Below are positions 39,333 to 48,499 of a DNA stretch of 50,068 bases, in pieces. Numbering within the stretch: the stretch's first letter is position 1; the number at the start of each line of letters is the position of its first letter. A program made the translations under genes and the position numbers. Source of the stretch: a virus. Below the pieces are notes generated by a model, which made no database searches, had not been told where the DNA came from, and worked only from the letters and a program-made list of their open reading frames with translations. The stretch lies in IMG/VR virus record IMGVR_UViG_3300013120_000266, positions 1-50,068 of that record; one strand, given 5' to 3'.

Positions 39333-40981
39333 TGGCCATCACACTGACCGGCAACACGGGGCTGTTTACTCAGCTCGGCAAAATCTTCTATGCCCAAGAG
39401 CTGATCAATGCCGCACGCGGAACAACCGTTGAGAATCAATTCGACGCGATTATTACGCAGTTTGAATATCTGGCGGACGAGATTGATATCCAGCGGTTGA
39501 TCGAGAACCTGATGCGTGAGTTTGTCAACTGGCGAGAAGTTAATACAGCAACGGCTGCCCTGCAGTCAATGGCCTCGAACATGTTGGTTAAGTTTGCTGA
39601 CGATGACGTGAACTTGGAAAACCTTGACGTGCGTATCGCCATGCTGGAGCTTATTGACCAAATGGAGGGCGCCGGCGGTGAATCGAATCCAGACAATGAC
39701 GTGAATGCAAGCACAGCCGCCGCGTCTGTTACTGCCGGTACTGGCAACAATACAGATGCGGAGCTGACAGTTAGCGTCCTAAATGGAGACGGGCGTAACG
39801 CAGAAAATACGTTGGGCGAAACGGTGCGCGGCACGGTGACCTCCGTATCTGGGAATGGCGGAATCGCCCTGGCCGGCGAGGCGTCCGTTTACACAATCGA
39901 TAGCTCACAATGGCCGCAGGGAAGCGCCGCTTCAGCCTCGCAGTCTGCGGCAGCTAGCGGCCTGCTGGCCAATGGAAGTTTCGACGCTGAAGACGACCGC
40001 GACAATACGCCAGACGATTGGGACGTTGTTGTCGGATCGATTGGCACTACGATTAAGATGACCAATTACGAAGTCCAGACGGTCACGATTACGGGAACGC
40101 CAACAAGTGGAACCTTCATACTCGTATATACGGACGTCAATAGTCATGTCCAGTATACGGCCCCCGTGGCGTACAATGCCGGTGCAGCGGTCGTACAGTC
40201 CGCCCTAAGGGCCCTCAGCGGATTAGCAAGCGTGACGGTATCTAGGAGTGGAACAGCTCCGAATTACGTGTACACGGTCACGTTTAAGCAGGCGCATCCG
40301 CCAGGTGACATACCCACACTATCGTCAAGCGACACATTCGATGCTGGCGGCCTTTCTCACGGCACAACTGTTGCGGGTACCGCCCATGTCCTGAGGGGTA
40401 AAGCTGTCGAGTTCGATGGAAACGGGACCAATTTGACGTCCATCCAGCAAAGGCTGTCCGGACTTAAGCGGCGGACGGTCTACGCATGGAATGTGTACCT
40501 TAAAATGGATGTATTCCCGGCCGCCGGCGCATTGGTCGTCGAGCTGGTTGATGGGACTGGGACCGTTATCGCGGACGCTCAAGGGACCAATAACACCACT
40601 ACGCAAAGCCTGATCAGTGGCGGCGGCCTCAGCATAACGGCATTCACTGCGGTTAATGGCTACTTTAGAATGCCGGCGGTTGTGCCTGATGTTGTCAATT
40701 TCCGAATCAGACTATCGACGGCCATCACGTCCGGGTCGAGTCTCTTTATCGATGAGGCGACCTTCCTGGCTGCCACGGAGTTATACACAGGCGGACCGTT
40801 CGTCGCATTCTTCCGCGGAGGTACTGATCTCGGCGCCGACGACACGTGGGAAATCACCGTAACAAACGACCGAGCCGGAGAATTCCAAGAATGGTTCCGG
40901 CGCAACTTCAGACAAGACGACTTGCTGCTGCCGAGCAACAGTGCTGGCGGCGAAACAATTTCTGATGGACTGATTTCTTAA
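39332..40981 (+). CDS. Tail protein with beta-sandwich/carbohydrate-binding-like domain
   Basis: The ATG overlaps the previous stop (TAATG). The 549-aa product has a helical N-terminal 115 residues (QFEYLADEIDIQRLIENLMR). An Ala/Thr/Asn-rich linker and beta-sandwich repeats follow (VQTVTITGTPTSGTFILVY; ASVTVSRSGTAPNYVYTVTF), then a jelly-roll segment starting LLANGSFDAEDDRDNTPDDW. The NGSF...PDDW pattern recalls CBM-type domains that bind glycans. It ends with an extended Asp-rich segment. A tail fibre or tail-tip adhesin is likely. Confidence 0.6.
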   Translation: MAITLTGNTGLFTQLGKIFYAQELINAARGTTVENQFDAIITQFEYLADEIDIQRLIENLMREFVNWREVNTATAALQSMASNMLVKFADDDVNLENLDVRIAMLELIDQMEGAGGESNPDNDVNASTAAASVTAGTGNNTDAELTVSVLNGDGRNAENTLGETVRGTVTSVSGNGGIALAGEASVYTIDSSQWPQGSAASASQSAAASGLLANGSFDAEDDRDNTPDDWDVVVGSIGTTIKMTNYEVQTVTITGTPTSGTFILVYTDVNSHVQYTAPVAYNAGAAVVQSALRALSGLASVTVSRSGTAPNYVYTVTFKQAHPPGDIPTLSSSDTFDAGGLSHGTTVAGTAHVLRGKAVEFDGNGTNLTSIQQRLSGLKRRTVYAWNVYLKMDVFPAAGALVVELVDGTGTVIADAQGTNNTTTQSLISGGGLSITAFTAVNGYFRMPAVVPDVVNFRIRLSTAITSGSSLFIDEATFLAATELYTGGPFVAFFRGGTDLGADDTWEITVTNDRAGEFQEWFRRNFRQDDLLLPSNSAGGETISDGLIS

Positions 40982-41004
40982 CCCCCCGCAAGAGGACCAG
41001 ACAA

Positions 41005-41232
41005 ATGGCTACCTTTGCAGACCGAGTTGCCGCAGCCGTTCTGCCGATCGGCAACACCACTTATCGAACCAACATCGATACGGCCGTTGACACCTTCGAG
41101 GCTGCCGTTAAGGCCGAGGTGATCACCGGCGCCAGTCGCACCGAAGAGGCCGGAGGTTGGTTGGACATTCAAGACAAGATGATCGATATCACCCGGATGA
41201 TCGCCAGCGAGCTTGCTGACACAAGCGACTGA
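41005..41232 (+). CDS. Small helical hypothetical protein (75 aa)
   Basis: An AGAGGA site lies 7 nt before the ATG. The product is acidic and helical (YRTNIDTAVDTFEAAVKAEV). No family is recognised. It lies between two tail genes in the same transcription unit. Confidence 0.6.
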   Translation: MATFADRVAAAVLPIGNTTYRTNIDTAVDTFEAAVKAEVITGASRTEEAGGWLDIQDKMIDITRMIASELADTSD

Positions 41233-41262
41233 CCGTAACGCACAGGTGAGAGGAGATGCGTT

Positions 41263-41769
41263 ATGACTCGGGAATACGCGACCGAAGAACAGATCCTGGA
41301 GTCAATTGTGGAACGACTCCGGGACAAGATTGACGAGTGGTCTGGCGATAGCGTCATGCTGACCGACCACCCGCAGCCGTTGAAGGTCCCACCAAGCGAC
41401 ACGTTCTGTACAGTGTCTGCAGGCGACGGGACCTTCCCACCGGAGATGTTTCAAGGCGGAGGCGATCTTACGTGCACGGAAGTCTGCAACATCATTGTGG
41501 CTCCGTATTCACAGCACGATTTAGACAGCATCGATTCACTAGAACACGCCCTTCTGAAGGCAGAGCGGGGCGTGCTGTCGCGATACAAGCGACAGATCTT
41601 GAAGATGCTGCTAAAGGACTGGGAACCCACCTACAATGGAAATGAGCTCCTGCGGTCCATGATGCGTCCCGCTTACAGTACCAAGCCGGAGGTTTTGACC
41701 GTGCCTGGTGGGATGTCATTTGTGACCATCAGCCTCGTGTTCGAGGTTGAGTTTGACTGGGAACTGTAA
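41263..41769 (+). CDS. Tail completion/terminator-like protein
   Basis: The ATG follows AGAGGAG. The 168-aa product has an N-terminal helix (ILESIVERLRDKIDEW). Strands and a second helix follow (DSIDSLEHALLKAERGVLSR), then a closing strand pair (MSFVTISLVFEVEFDWEL). This layout resembles tail terminator or minor tail proteins that cap the tail tube. That gene normally lies upstream of the tube gene, so its position here is unusual and the call tentative. Confidence 0.45.
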   Translation: MTREYATEEQILESIVERLRDKIDEWSGDSVMLTDHPQPLKVPPSDTFCTVSAGDGTFPPEMFQGGGDLTCTEVCNIIVAPYSQHDLDSIDSLEHALLKAERGVLSRYKRQILKMLLKDWEPTYNGNELLRSMMRPAYSTKPEVLTVPGGMSFVTISLVFEVEFDWEL

Positions 41770-41771
41770 CC

Positions 41772-42797
41772 ATGGCGAGAGCGAAAAAGGTTCTGATCAT
41801 TTCTGATCGTCCGAATTGGTGTTTCACGCGCCGCGCGGAGGCTATTCGTACAACGCAACCTGACGATCTGCAATACGAGATCATCTGCTATGACGAGACG
41901 CCAATCGAGACGATCGCGTTCTCGAAGTATGACATGATCTTTTGTCTTCCGACTAACATCGTCGGGATGCTGCGCAGGCTACTGGACGCCGCAAAGCTGG
42001 ACATCCCGGTCGTCTCGTCGCACAACTCCGGACTCGGGCGCCGACATTGGATGTTAGTCGAATCGATCATGGCGGCCGACTACACGATCGTGAATAATTA
42101 TGCATCGTGGGTCAATATGAGAGCCGTCTCGATGGAACACAAGTACACCGCGTGCAATATCTCCAACGGAGTTGACACCAACGCCTTTTATCCGACAGTG
42201 CCGATCAAAGAGAGACCGCACAGGGTGCTGTGGTGTGCGTCGAAGTCAAAGATCGACCCGAATCAATCCGAGGAGATGAAGGCCGGACAGCCGGACGTGA
42301 AGGGCTTCTGGCGTATCCTGACGCCGCTACGGGAGCTTTTAGATAACGTCGGGGACGGGTGGGACACACACTACCTGGTGCCGGACACAGGATGCGGTCT
42401 CGACCAGGACCAAATGCGAGAGTGGTACAATTCAGGGTCTTACCTGATCTGCGCATCGTCGAGCGAAGGAACACCGAACATTGCCCTTGAGGCCGCTGCG
42501 TGTGGGTGCGTTGTCGTCACGACACCGGTCGGCAATATGCCGGAGCTGATACAGCATTGCGTCAATGGAGTCTTCTTCTCAGACTGCACGTTGACGAGTG
42601 GCGCCTGGAAGGCCTTGCAGATCGCCCGCGAGAATCGCGAGTTTCTGTCGGTGAACATGAACTCGTCAATAAGGCAGTGGGACTGGAAGATCCGGGCGGA
42701 GTGGTTTCATAGGGTCTTCGGGATGATTGTACGCGGCGACTTACCTCGTCCATTCACCTGGTTGGACACTGCACCAGAGGCAATCCAGAGGATGTAA
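41772..42797 (+). CDS. Glycosyltransferase, GT4-like (GT-B fold)
   Basis: This 341-aa protein begins with a Rossmann strand (KKVLIISDRPNWCFTRRAEAI). Its C-terminal domain carries the GT4 donor-site signature SSSEGTPNIALEAAACGC followed by VVTTPVGNMPELI. The Glu pair and glycine-rich loop bind the nucleotide-sugar phosphate. A glycosyltransferase embedded in tail genes, directly before the tail-tip gene, could glycosylate virion proteins or alter the host surface polysaccharide to exclude competitors. Donor and acceptor are unknown. It starts 2 nt after the previous stop. Confidence 0.8.
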   Translation: MARAKKVLIISDRPNWCFTRRAEAIRTTQPDDLQYEIICYDETPIETIAFSKYDMIFCLPTNIVGMLRRLLDAAKLDIPVVSSHNSGLGRRHWMLVESIMAADYTIVNNYASWVNMRAVSMEHKYTACNISNGVDTNAFYPTVPIKERPHRVLWCASKSKIDPNQSEEMKAGQPDVKGFWRILTPLRELLDNVGDGWDTHYLVPDTGCGLDQDQMREWYNSGSYLICASSSEGTPNIALEAAACGCVVVTTPVGNMPELIQHCVNGVFFSDCTLTSGAWKALQIARENREFLSVNMNSSIRQWDWKIRAEWFHRVFGMIVRGDLPRPFTWLDTAPEAIQRM

Positions 42798-42799
42798 TC

Positions 42800-45700
42800 A
42801 TGGCAGCAGTATCCATCACATACGCCGGACAGCCGTTGTTGATCTTGGATCCACAGCTTCACAATTGGCTAGAGAAGTGGTACGACCTAGACCAGATCAA
42901 TCGCATTCAGACTGACGTCCTGGATCGGTCGCCGTGCATCAGCCGGATCGACCCGCCGAAGATGAAGGTCAACCAGCTGTACTGGCCACTTGGCGCCCAG
43001 CGGTGGAGCTCGTTTTGGGGTCTCACGACGGCCATTGGCAAGGATGCGATTGCCTCGAAATATCCGAACAGTCGGACGATGGACGTGATTCCCGAATTGA
43101 TTGTCAGGGCAATTCACGAGGCTGGTGGACGCGAGGAGAATTTGATTGAATCAACCCTGACGGCTAAGATGTGGCTGCTTCCCCCAATTCCGGTCACATA
43201 CACCTATTCCAGCAACACAACCCGAGACGATAGTCTCTGGCTATTGCCACTTGTCGATCAGAGATATTGGTGGCAATTCCGTGATGTTGGCGCAATGACG
43301 CTCACGAAGACATCAACGTGGGCAAATCTGTTTAGTGATCTTGGGTCAGCAATCGGAGTGACGATTGACCTGGATGATGTCAATCCATACTACCTGAACC
43401 CCGATCCGGTTTCATTTAACCAAGACCACCATCCGGCGCCGTCTTTGCTTGATGCAGCTGCTTATTCAATCGGCCACAGAATCATTGCCGGCTTCGACGG
43501 AACCGTGAAGACGCAAAGTTTCAGTTCTGCTCGGCCGGTTTCGTTCGAAGCGGAAGCGACTTCCTATCGGTCTGGCGGAAATGACGGTAGTGATATGCTG
43601 GCCCAGGGTGCTGCCCCGGAGAAAGTGGCTATAAGTTGCGGCCGAATCCGCCACTACGTTCCGCGAAAGGACGGATTGCGGCACGTGTACCGGGTAGATC
43701 ATTCTATTGATGAGTACTTTCCCGACTCGGCTGTGACTCCTGGTACTGAGAAAATCATCCGCACGACTGCTTACGCCGACTTCACCGCAGGCGGAGCTAC
43801 ACCAAGCAACACTTCATCTCTCCACGATCTCGCAACGCAAATTACTACTGACTACTATCTTCGCATGCGAGACAATTACGACATTGTGAAGAATGGACTC
43901 GACACTGCAGAACAGACAGCCTATGACGACGTGATGCTGTATTCGGTCGCCATGCTCCGTGAGGACCGACATGGTGGCCAGTATGATGTATCAACTCGCT
44001 GGACCACGGCTCCGATCAACGAAGAAATCGAGGAGATGTATCAGCAGGACCCAACAGATATTTTGACAAGCCCGCAGAAGGGCAAAAACGATGGTATTAG
44101 GGCGCCCGGAGGGAGCGGGCAGACTTCCATTTACAATGACGGGGGCGACACCGGCCTGAATGTGCGCGGTTATTACGATTGGGCAGAAGGGACGGAATCA
44201 ATTCCGGCAGACACCGAACTGGTACTGGATTTTTTTGAGGACGATGATAAGTGGATCATACGGGCCGACCTGGATGCGGATACGGAAGTCTTTTGGGGAT
44301 TTACAGAATCCAACTGGGAACAAAATGGCGGCGACCCGAAGGTATCGTGTAAACTTGTGACCGGTTCGCCAGGAAGAACCTCGTCAACCACTTCCGGAGA
44401 CGCCTTCGACGTATTCCTCCCGCGTACCTGCGGAGGGCAGGATCCTAATGTTGTGGCATGCCGCAACATTGCCTTTATGGTGGACACGGACGGCAACCGT
44501 GTGTGCGTGAGCGACTACCTCGACGATAAGATCTTGACCGTCAAGATGTGGGTAGGAACAACTGCCAATATACCTACTGGCTGGGCCGTCATGAATGGAG
44601 TGACCAATTCGGTCGGAAACGGCGGATCGGGCATCGTAATGGCGCAAGGCTCAGACAAATATTTTGCACGAGCCACAGATGCTGATGTGGAAGTTGGAAA
44701 TGCCGGCGGATCAGACAACAGCATTATTGACCCTCACACGGCCACTGAAGTGGTCGCGTGCATTCAAGACCACAATGCGGCCGACATTGACAATCATATA
44801 GCTAAGACTACAGGATACGAGTCGGAACATACGCACTCAGGAGTCACAGACTCTGATGGAGCACACGCTCACAGCGGAACGGCCAGTGACGCAACTGGCG
44901 ATACGGATTATGCCGTAGTTGTCCTTGAGACACATACAGCAGCCGACGTTGTTGCGTGCATTGAGGATCACAATGCCAATGTCATTGATACCCACGCAGC
45001 TAGTACGACTGGACTTGATGGGGATCACACGCATTCCGGCTTGACTCAAACCGACGGGAACCATAGTCATACTGGAACAACTGACGGACGCGCCATAACA
45101 ACTGATAATGGCTATGCCAATATTGGAGATCACACCGGCGCCGAAGTTGCGGCGGTCCTGGAAGATCATGACGCGTCAGCGATAGATACTCACCTTGCTG
45201 GCGTTACCGGCTCCGATGGTGCACACACTCACGGCGGAACAACAAATACTGATGGCGCGCATGGTCACATCGGGAATACCGACGCCTCCCCTGGAAGTAC
45301 TGGTGACGAGACAACAGACATTACGGTGGATGCACATACAGCATTGGAGGTTGTTGCGTGTATCCAGGATCACAATGCAAATGTGATTGATGACCATGCA
45401 GCTGGCGTCACTGGCGCCGGAAGCTCGCACAATCACGGCGGCGTCACCGGAGGTGGCACGGGGAATGTTGCCGAGGGATATGCAGATTGTGAGGACTCTG
45501 GACATCATCACGACTCTGGGCAGGACGTGACGGTTGATAATAACAATGATGGGTCCGTTGTCGATGCCTGGTCGTCGAGCTCGCCGTCTGATGATGGCGT
45601 AGCAGTGATCACTGATCTTGGCCACACACACGGTGCCGGAACTCACACCCACACGATTCCAGCGGAAAACACACACACCCACGCAACGCCGGTACACACA

Positions 45701-46390
45701 CACACTGGGACTTTGGAACACACAGCCACTGCAGCCACCCTACCACATTCAGTCGATGAAGATCCACATTCTCACTCTATAGGAGCGCACACACACCCGT
45801 TCTCAATTGCATCAAGCGGGGCGCATAATCACGTTTTCACAACAGATGGAGCTACTCCAGCCACGCACACCCACACGTCGCCGGCACATGCACATACCGG
45901 AACTTTAGAGCACGCCGGAACGCTGCTTGGCACCCTGGGACACACAGACTCCGGGCACGTCCACACAGACGGCGAACATACGCACGGAGTTTCTCTGGGA
46001 CCGGATGGGCCTCACTACCATGTGATTATCGTTGGTGATTTAAGCACTTCTGAAAAGCATGACCACACCACACCAGCATATCCGCATACCGGAACTTTGC
46101 CGCACAGTCCAACGCTGAACGATCTTTCACACACAGAGCCCTTACCAGGTCATCGGCATGGGCTGGCGGAGCACACACACCCAGTGGTGATTCCGTTGGG
46201 AGGTCCTCACTATCACGCAATTACCGGCCTGAACGCAGCAACTGCACATCAACATACTATCTCACAGTACGTCCACTCCGGATACCTCTCGCACTTACCA
46301 ACAGAAGCTACGCTTGATCATGATGCAGTAGACACGATACCGCCATGCCGATACGTGATGTACATTGAGCGACTAGATAATTCGATCTAA
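42800..46390 (+). CDS. Tail-tip/fibre protein with collar-like entry and HxH-rich C-terminus
   Basis: A GAGGA site precedes the ATG. The 1196-aa protein starts with about 450 residues of hub-like sequence (WPLGAQRWSSFWGLTTAIGK). At about 600 a tail-collar-like segment appears (PTGWAVMNGVTNSVGNGGSG). Four repeats of about 67 residues follow, each with VVACIQDHNA-type and HTHxGxT motifs. A second block is even richer in HxH (about 25 in all). It ends IPPCRYVMYIERL, like the last strand of collar-domain fibres. In T4 gp37 and similar tips, HxH pairs bind iron ions along a trimeric needle. Glycan or membrane recognition is likely. Confidence 0.75.
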   Translation: MAAVSITYAGQPLLILDPQLHNWLEKWYDLDQINRIQTDVLDRSPCISRIDPPKMKVNQLYWPLGAQRWSSFWGLTTAIGKDAIASKYPNSRTMDVIPELIVRAIHEAGGREENLIESTLTAKMWLLPPIPVTYTYSSNTTRDDSLWLLPLVDQRYWWQFRDVGAMTLTKTSTWANLFSDLGSAIGVTIDLDDVNPYYLNPDPVSFNQDHHPAPSLLDAAAYSIGHRIIAGFDGTVKTQSFSSARPVSFEAEATSYRSGGNDGSDMLAQGAAPEKVAISCGRIRHYVPRKDGLRHVYRVDHSIDEYFPDSAVTPGTEKIIRTTAYADFTAGGATPSNTSSLHDLATQITTDYYLRMRDNYDIVKNGLDTAEQTAYDDVMLYSVAMLREDRHGGQYDVSTRWTTAPINEEIEEMYQQDPTDILTSPQKGKNDGIRAPGGSGQTSIYNDGGDTGLNVRGYYDWAEGTESIPADTELVLDFFEDDDKWIIRADLDADTEVFWGFTESNWEQNGGDPKVSCKLVTGSPGRTSSTTSGDAFDVFLPRTCGGQDPNVVACRNIAFMVDTDGNRVCVSDYLDDKILTVKMWVGTTANIPTGWAVMNGVTNSVGNGGSGIVMAQGSDKYFARATDADVEVGNAGGSDNSIIDPHTATEVVACIQDHNAADIDNHIAKTTGYESEHTHSGVTDSDGAHAHSGTASDATGDTDYAVVVLETHTAADVVACIEDHNANVIDTHAASTTGLDGDHTHSGLTQTDGNHSHTGTTDGRAITTDNGYANIGDHTGAEVAAVLEDHDASAIDTHLAGVTGSDGAHTHGGTTNTDGAHGHIGNTDASPGSTGDETTDITVDAHTALEVVACIQDHNANVIDDHAAGVTGAGSSHNHGGVTGGGTGNVAEGYADCEDSGHHHDSGQDVTVDNNNDGSVVDAWSSSSPSDDGVAVITDLGHTHGAGTHTHTIPAENTHTHATPVHTHTGTLEHTATAATLPHSVDEDPHSHSIGAHTHPFSIASSGAHNHVFTTDGATPATHTHTSPAHAHTGTLEHAGTLLGTLGHTDSGHVHTDGEHTHGVSLGPDGPHYHVIIVGDLSTSEKHDHTTPAYPHTGTLPHSPTLNDLSHTEPLPGHRHGLAEHTHPVVIPLGGPHYHAITGLNAATAHQHTISQYVHSGYLSHLPTEATLDHDAVDTIPPCRYVMYIERLDNSI
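44725..45545 (+). repeat. Four imperfect repeats of about 200 bp in the fibre gene
   Basis: Units begin with the codons for HTA[TA]EVVACIQDHN-like sequence near 44735, 44935, 45133 and 45337. They are diverged at third positions but keep His, Asp and Gly. The average period is about 200 bp, in frame. Confidence 0.7.
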
Positions 46391-47502
46391 GTAATTCCGA
46401 ATTGCTCGCGTAGGAAGTCCCGCACGGTCTGAGGCTCAAACTCTACCCCTGCCTGTTTACTGGCTCGGCTGATCACTGCGAAGATTGGATCTGCCCACCC
46501 TGCTGGCGATAGCTTGTGTTTCCAATAGTATGGATTCATGCTGTGTGAGTGGGTTTTGAGATAAATGGTGTCGTCTATGCGCGGGGCCTCCAGATCGAGA
46601 TGCCCGAGTACGTTATCGATGGTAAACTCTTCCCGGACTTTTTTTGAGAAGTAGTCTAAACTGGGCCACCATGCGTTTTGCGCAGAGCTCCAGATCAGGA
46701 AGCGGTCACCGAGATTGCCATCGGGAAGTGTCCGCCATCCGAGTGATGAGTCATAAGGCTTCGTTCCAACCATCTCTGATGGCGTCACTAGAAACGGCTT
46801 TTTTATTGCGGGATCGCACTTCCGGCGCCCGGCTGGAAACGACCAGTCTCCGGCACAGCCATTGTCTACAAGGATGGGAATCTCATCGCGTAGTGCACAG
46901 ATCTCACTATCTGATCCGGCCAAAGCCCAGCGTCCATGGATAAAACACCATCTGCCATTTTCGCCGAAAAACTGGCGATAGTGGTTTCGTGCGTGTTTTA
47001 CGTAGCGACTAAAGCGTGCTGAGTCCAGTCTTGGTGTACTGTGCTCTTGGATCCATAACCGCATCGCAAGCTGCTCGTTTGTGAGTGGCGGGTGAGTCCT
47101 AGGAATAAGCTTTGGTGCAGGACATGCATTCTGGGTCCAGAGCTCGTGATGTATATGGAGATGGATGTCAGCAAGCTGGTCCCAGGCTGTTGCAATGACG
47201 CCATTAAGAGACGGTTGGTACGGATTTCGTGCAAAGACAACCTGGTCGTTACTTGGTGGATCATACAGAGATGGAACAGGAATGTCCTTCGCTAGCCATG
47301 GCCGATACTGCGGATCTAAAAACAGGGACCACTTCGTGTATCTCGTTGACGCGATGTATGCATGAAACGCCTCTAGACTATACAGATGGCTTTGTTGGAC
47401 GTACCAGTCGGGCTCGAAGTGGTCCGTGTGGATGTGGACGATACGATTGAATTGCTTCTGCTTGCAGATTATTTCAATTCGCTTGGCGATCTGATTGAGC
47501 AT
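46387..47502 (-). CDS. Hypothetical protein with HIHTDHFEP motif, glycan-cluster associated
   Basis: The start at 47502 (MLNQIAKRIEII, 371 aa) follows a GGAG site; an upstream ATG at 47553 would overlap the preceding gene by 80 nt. The N-terminus has a His/Asp-rich motif (IVHIHTDHFEPDWYV) that looks like a metal site of deacetylase- or amidohydrolase-type enzymes. A second acidic/aromatic region (GENGRWCFIHGRWAL; ILVDNGCAGDWSFP) follows. I recall similar sequences from polysaccharide clusters but cannot name the reaction. Its stop overlaps the fibre-gene stop by 4 nt in tail-to-tail orientation. Confidence 0.6.
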   Translation of the reverse strand: MLNQIAKRIEIICKQKQFNRIVHIHTDHFEPDWYVQQSHLYSLEAFHAYIASTRYTKWSLFLDPQYRPWLAKDIPVPSLYDPPSNDQVVFARNPYQPSLNGVIATAWDQLADIHLHIHHELWTQNACPAPKLIPRTHPPLTNEQLAMRLWIQEHSTPRLDSARFSRYVKHARNHYRQFFGENGRWCFIHGRWALAGSDSEICALRDEIPILVDNGCAGDWSFPAGRRKCDPAIKKPFLVTPSEMVGTKPYDSSLGWRTLPDGNLGDRFLIWSSAQNAWWPSLDYFSKKVREEFTIDNVLGHLDLEAPRIDDTIYLKTHSHSMNPYYWKHKLSPAGWADPIFAVISRASKQAGVEFEPQTVRDFLREQFGIT

Positions 47503-48499
47503 TCCCGTATCTCCGAATGGCTTCGTGAAACAGGCGGGCGTATTGGGCGGCAACGTAAGAAGCCTGATAACATTGCCGCATTCGCTTGCAGTTATAGATG
47601 CGAAGGGCTGTTGTCTCCTCCCAACAGTCCAGTATATTGGTCACGACATCCTTCAGGTCAGACCAGTCAGACTTACAAAACCACACGCTATCAGCTGTGA
47701 GGATATTCGGATCCGTCTTTACGAACGACGTGTCTGGTTTAATCAGGACGCACCCAGCAAACAGGGCTTCGTAGTCGCGGTATGCCATTTCGCCGTAGCC
47801 CCAAGGTGATACGCAGATCTTCGAGCTGCACAGCGCCATGTCGTATGCTTTGCGTATCATAACACGCGAGTCGTGTAGCAGGTGTTTACCTGATATCGCC
47901 CTTATGGCGCGTACACACCCCTCCCTGTGGCTTGTAATGGCATCAACGCCGTACTTGGTAGTGCCGGCAAACATGCAGTCGAGTTCGCGTACTCCACATA
48001 CGACCTCCTCTGCGGTCTTGTATTGCAGCCATGGCCACATGTGGGAGTAGGCGCCGTAGGATGGGCCTACTCGAAACTTCCGCAAGGCTGACGTTGACAG
48101 TGGCTGGCGGTCAAGGTTTGGTTGGTCCTCTAGCAGCCATACGTGATACCGGCTGTGTTTCGCATGATTTGGCAAGTGACTAAGTAGAGCTCCCTTGATC
48201 GACATGATAACGCTGTGGTGTTCTGTCAGACGACGCGAGAATGGGGTCGCGGCATCGGCTCGCTCTAAAATGACGACAGGCTCGGCTTCTTCAAGCCAAG
48301 GTTCATTACCGTACAATAGCGTCTGTTGTGCGACAACGAGATCGCACGCACCGACCGGACGTCGGTCAGCAAACAACTTTAGCTCCCAGCCGAGATCCGC
48401 CAGCTCTTGTGAAGCCCGAATCAGCGGACCTGCCGTTCCCAGATCTGTCGGACGAAACCACAAGTGTACTCTCTTCGTTCTTGGCATGTTTTGACTCAT
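47474..48499 (-). CDS. Glycosyltransferase-like protein
   Basis: The start at 48499 gives 341 aa (MSQNMPRTKRVHLW). The first half has a Rossmann-like strand/helix pattern (GPLIRASQELADLGWELKLF). The second half carries KICVSPWGYGEMAYRDYEAL followed by GCVLIKPD. This C-terminal pattern resembles exostosin-like and related GT-B glycosyltransferases in surface-polysaccharide loci. It overlaps the upstream methyltransferase by 134 nt and the downstream gene by 29 nt, an unusual degree of packing. Confidence 0.6.
   Translation of the reverse strand: MSQNMPRTKRVHLWFRPTDLGTAGPLIRASQELADLGWELKLFADRRPVGACDLVVAQQTLLYGNEPWLEEAEPVVILERADAATPFSRRLTEHHSVIMSIKGALLSHLPNHAKHSRYHVWLLEDQPNLDRQPLSTSALRKFRVGPSYGAYSHMWPWLQYKTAEEVVCGVRELDCMFAGTTKYGVDAITSHREGCVRAIRAISGKHLLHDSRVMIRKAYDMALCSSKICVSPWGYGEMAYRDYEALFAGCVLIKPDTSFVKTDPNILTADSVWFCKSDWSDLKDVVTNILDCWEETTALRIYNCKRMRQCYQASYVAAQYARLFHEAIRRYGNAQSDRQAN

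Noticed and set aside
45176-45721. Minus-strand frame over the HxH repeats
   Set aside because: Antisense of a His-rich repeat gives Val/Cys/Arg runs. No independent evidence.
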